Part shown: positions 36,049 to 38,927 of the stretch, piece after piece | How positions within the stretch are numbered: position 1 is the first letter of the stretch | Layout of the letters: each line of letters starts with the position of its first letter | From: an uncultured Lachnospiraceae bacterium | GTDB taxonomy: Bacteria > Bacillota > Clostridia > Lachnospirales > Lachnospiraceae | Direction of reading: 5' to 3' | Length of the DNA: 38,927 nt | Assembly (NCBI GenBank): GCA_900316395.1 | Contig: ONCT01000037.1 | Location: 1 to 38,927, forward strand | Program-made: the position numbers and the translations under genes | Notes under the pieces: generated by a model | The model's input: only the letters and a program-made list of their open reading frames with translations | The model's database searches: none | Told to the model about the DNA's origin: nothing

Positions 36049-37758
36049 CTACTCTAACTTGAACTTTCCAACCTCTGCATTGAGTTCGCCAGAAATCTCA
36101 CTGCTAGCTGTAGCCTCTTCATCAATACGGCTGATGTTATCAGTCATTTCAATTGAACGTTCTGCGTTGTCAGCGACTCCATTGGCCGCCTCTTCAACCG
36201 CTCTGTTAACAACGTCAGCTGAATCCTTAATACTATTAATATTAGTCTGAATTCTATCTGTAATACCAGAGAAGTTCTCCATCATCTCAGAGATTCTCTC
36301 TGCTGCTTCCTTGTATTCCTTACTTGTATCTGCCAGATTAGAGAAGCCTTCTATAGTTGTCTCATTAACAAATGCTATCAGGCTCTCAGCTTCCTTGGCC
36401 AGCTCATTAACTGTCTCTATTACATCAGAAGAAACAGCCTGAATCTCAGCAGCTGCTGCCTGTGAATTATTGGCTAGTTCTCCAATCTCTGTTGCTACTA
36501 CCGCAAAGCCTCTTCCTGCTTCTCCCGCACGGGCTGCTTCGATAGATGCATTAAGAGCAAGAAGATTAGTCTGATTAGAGATTGCAATAATGTTACCTGT
36601 TAAGTCTTCAATTCTACTAACAGCCTTAGAACGCTCAATCATATCAGTTACAGACTCTGACATCTCTGCAACTCTAACCTCTGTATTGGCACGTTCTGCA
36701 TCTGCCTTGTCACCAACACTACTTGCAGATATCTTAACCTCATCTGCGAAGGCATGACCACTATCAATCTCTGTTGCAATATCATCGAATTCTTCAGCTA
36801 TATCAAGAACCAGTTCATTAATATGGTTAATGGATGCTGCTGTCTCTTCCATAGAGGCGCTCATCTGTGACATGGTATCTGATATAGTTCTTGCGTCACC
36901 ACGAGCATTTCGCACATTGTCAGCAATCTTAACTGATGCTGCGCTTAGCTTATCAGAACCTGAATAGATAGACAGAAGCATTACACGAATAAATTCAATT
37001 AGCTTATTGATATTATTGCCGATTACTTCGAACTCATCACCAGACTGAATCTCAATCTGTCTTGTGAGGTCGCCATCACCTGCTGTAAGGTCAACAATCT
37101 TATCATTAAGAACCACGAACTTACGGCTAAGAAGTCTTCCAATTATGACAAGAATTATTGTACCTACAACAAGTACAATTGCACAGACTATAATGACATT
37201 AATAAGAACTCCTGAGGTCTGCTGTGATATCCACTCCATACTTATATCAACACCAACTGCCGCAACAACTTCTCCGTTGACATAAACAGGTGCATAAGAA
37301 GAAATGTGTGTTCCCCACTCATCTGTAAAGGGTTCACTATCAGAGACAACCTCGCCCTTCAATGCTGGTGCAGCTTCTTCGTCCTGGAATTCATCGCCTA
37401 TCTTAGAGGCATCTTCATACTGACCATCTACTGCGTACTCCATTCCTCCTGACTCGGTAGGTCTGATCGTATAGAGGTATTCTGACTTGGATGTATCCAT
37501 GAAAGTAGTCAGCATGTTACTAACTTCAAGATACTTATCTGTCTGTTCTTCACCAGGCTTAACTGACGTGATAGTCTTGCCATCCACCATGGACGCGACC
37601 ATGGACGCTGTGTTCTGTCCTGAGGTCTTGGCCTGGTCTAATAGCAAGCTATAGATTTTGGTATAGGCTATTACTCCTAATACAACGTCGGAGATTAAGA
37701 ATAATATAACAACTCCGAATATAAACTTATTAGTAAAACTAAACTTTCTGACTTTCAT
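36049..37758 (-). CDS. Methyl-accepting chemotaxis protein
   Basis: The 569-aa chemoreceptor has a transmembrane helix near 12-32, a periplasmic-type sensor of about 150 aa with a Cache-like end ([26 protein letters not shown]), a second helix near 190-213, a HAMP domain ([20 protein letters not shown]) and a cytoplasmic signalling domain. The hairpin tip reads [20 protein letters not shown], then [19 protein letters not shown]. The frame extends ten codons further to 37788, but ATG 37758 has AAAGGAGG with 6-nt spacing and begins [12 protein letters not shown], a better start. It is a paralog of the partial receptor to its right. The ligand is unknown. Confidence 0.93.
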   Translation of the reverse strand: MKVRKFSFTNKFIFGVVILFLISDVVLGVIAYTKIYSLLLDQAKTSGQNTASMVASMVDGKTITSVKPGEEQTDKYLEVSNMLTTFMDTSKSEYLYTIRPTESGGMEYAVDGQYEDASKIGDEFQDEEAAPALKGEVVSDSEPFTDEWGTHISSYAPVYVNGEVVAAVGVDISMEWISQQTSGVLINVIIVCAIVLVVGTIILVIIGRLLSRKFVVLNDKIVDLTAGDGDLTRQIEIQSGDEFEVIGNNINKLIEFIRVMLLSIYSGSDKLSAASVKIADNVRNARGDARTISDTMSQMSASMEETAASINHINELVLDIAEEFDDIATEIDSGHAFADEVKISASSVGDKADAERANTEVRVAEMSESVTDMIERSKAVSRIEDLTGNIIAISNQTNLLALNASIEAARAGEAGRGFAVVATEIGELANNSQAAAAEIQAVSSDVIETVNELAKEAESLIAFVNETTIEGFSNLADTSKEYKEAAERISEMMENFSGITDRIQTNINSIKDSADVVNRAVEEAANGVADNAERSIEMTDNISRIDEEATASSEISGELNAEVGKFKLE

Positions 37759-37860
37759 GGCATTCCTCCTTTCAAGTCTCCTCACCAATCATGTCCCAAC
37801 TACATATCTCATTAAAATGCCATTAAACATTTTATTGTAAATCAAATCATATAAGCTTTA

Positions 37861-38927
37861 CTATTGTAACTTGAACCTTCCAACCTCTGCGTTCAGCTCG
37901 TTAGAAATCTCGCTACTTGCCATAGCCTCTTCGTCTATTCGGCCTATATTGTCAGTCATTACTGCAGAACGTTCTGCGTTGTCAGCAACACCATTTGCCG
38001 CTTCCTCTACAACGCTATTAACCGTCTCAGCAGACTCTCTAATTCTATCAATATTAACCTGAATTGAATCTGATATCTTAGCAAAGTTAACCATCATCTC
38101 TGAGATTTTCTCTGCGGAATTCTTGTATTCTTCGCTGGTGTTAACCAGATTAGATAAGCTCTCAAGTGTCGTCTCATTAACAAATGTGATAAGTCTCTGG
38201 GACTCCTCAGCAAGCTCATTTACCGTAGCAATAACTTCGGAAGACACTGCCTGAATCTCAGCTGCTGCCGCCTGTGAATTACTAGCCAACTCGCCAATCT
38301 CAGTTGCTACTACTGCAAATCCCTTACCTGCTTCTCCTGCACGAGCCGCCTCAATAGATGCGTTCAGCGCAAGAAGATTGGTCTGATTAGAAATCGCAAT
38401 AATATTACCAGTAAGGTCTTCTATTCGACTAACAGCCTTAGACTGTTCAATCTTATTAGTTACGGATTCTGACATTGACGCTACCTCTACCTCAGTAGTA
38501 GCACGCTCATTCTTAGCATTTTCACCAACTCTTGTGGCACTTATCTTAATCTCGTCTGCAAATGAGTGACCGCTCTCAATCTCTCTTGCAATATCCTCAA
38601 ATCCATCTGCTATGTCAGCTACAAGGTCATTGATATTGTTAATTGATGCCGCCGTCTCTTCCATATTAGCACTCATCTGTGACATGGTGTCAGATATGGA
38701 CTTAGCGTCGCCGCGAGCATCACGAACATTATCAGCAATCTTAGCCGATGCTGAATTCAACTTGTTAGAGCCATCATTAATTGACAGAAGCATCTGACGA
38801 ATGAACTCAATTAACTTATTAATATTGCCACCGATGACCTCGAACTCATCACCGGATGTAATCTCAATCTGTCTCGTAAGGTCGCCGTCACCCTGGGTAA
38901 GCTCAACGACTTTGTCATTGAGAAGAA
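37861..38927 (-). CDS. Methyl-accepting chemotaxis protein, 5' end outside window
   Basis: The C-terminal 354 or so residues of a second chemoreceptor. An internal ATG gives an apparent start near 38793, but the frame stays open to the edge and encodes [20 protein letters not shown] and [20 protein letters not shown], matching the HAMP region of the neighbour, so the gene is cut by the window. The signalling tip ([20 protein letters not shown]) and the C-terminus ([18 protein letters not shown]) are nearly the same as in the neighbour. The sensor domain lies outside. The 102 bp between the two genes contain no clear promoter. Confidence 0.92.
   Translation of the reverse strand, partial: LLNDKVVELTQGDGDLTRQIEITSGDEFEVIGGNINKLIEFIRQMLLSINDGSNKLNSASAKIADNVRDARGDAKSISDTMSQMSANMEETAASINNINDLVADIADGFEDIAREIESGHSFADEIKISATRVGENAKNERATTEVEVASMSESVTNKIEQSKAVSRIEDLTGNIIAISNQTNLLALNASIEAARAGEAGKGFAVVATEIGELASNSQAAAAEIQAVSSEVIATVNELAEESQRLITFVNETTLESLSNLVNTSEEYKNSAEKISEMMVNFAKISDSIQVNIDRIRESAETVNSVVEEAANGVADNAERSAVMTDNIGRIDEEAMASSEISNELNAEVGRFKLQ

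Noticed and set aside
38793..38927. Apparent start of the right-hand chemoreceptor near 38793
   Set aside because: The frame stays open to the window edge and encodes a HAMP region like its neighbour's, so the gene is truncated by the window rather than starting here.

Overview
The window looks like a chromosomal segment from an AT-rich, anaerobic, motile Gram-positive bacterium, most likely a Lachnospiraceae (Butyrivibrio / Pseudobutyrivibrio / Eubacterium-like). The reasons are AGGAGG-type ribosome binding sites before nearly every gene, TTG and GTG starts, clostridial-type chemoreceptors, a SpoIIE/STAS pair, and a large secreted protein ending in a DUF5648-like domain. Nearly everything lies on the minus strand; only the STAS gene and the LysR regulator are on plus. 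No tRNA, rRNA, CRISPR array, prophage or intact transposon is visible.

Layout: (1) 1-3316 holds a polyferredoxin-like membrane Fe-S protein translated from inside the end of a membrane-bound SpoIIE-type phosphatase gene, and a divergent STAS anti-anti-sigma gene with its own sigma-A promoter. (2) 3303-18932 is a compact biosynthetic operon: one promoter, a MATE exporter with a long cytosolic tail, then one giant NRPS gene (4592 aa). The NRPS reads A-T-C four times, then an extra carrier domain and a terminal thioester reductase, so the product should be a 4- or 5-residue peptide released as an aldehyde or alcohol and probably exported by the MATE protein. No phosphopantetheinyl transferase or other tailoring gene is seen here. 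(3) 18986-22109 holds a LysR regulator divergent from the MATE-NRPS operon, and a second small minus-strand operon (cyclophilin-like lipoprotein, decayed sugar O-acetyltransferase, esterase lipoprotein). Two nearly identical 31-bp sites with LysR-type T-N11-A dyads lie upstream of the LysR gene and upstream of the lipoprotein promoter.

(4) 22118-27678 is a run of six minus-strand genes: an AIM24-family protein, a hairpin terminator or attenuator, a TMEM164/YwaF-like membrane protein, two tandem acyltransferase-3 paralogs, a six-helix membrane protein and a membrane-anchored alpha/beta hydrolase, closed by a strong terminator. (5) 27723-34469 is a 2248-aa secreted protein with a glycine-rich beta-helix-like region, about 14 Ig-like YDG/MBG-type repeats of two alternating kinds, a Thr-Pro linker and a C-terminal DUF5648-like domain. 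(6) 34529-38927 holds a CstA-family transporter and two tandem chemoreceptors, the second cut by the window edge.

The most interesting system is the MATE-NRPS operon with its A-less terminal carrier/reductase unit, internally duplicated modules and one adenylation domain with a different pocket, together with the neighbouring LysR gene and its two predicted operators. Several gene starts were moved from the longest possible reading frame to the start with a proper Shine-Dalgarno sequence; each case is explained in its entry.
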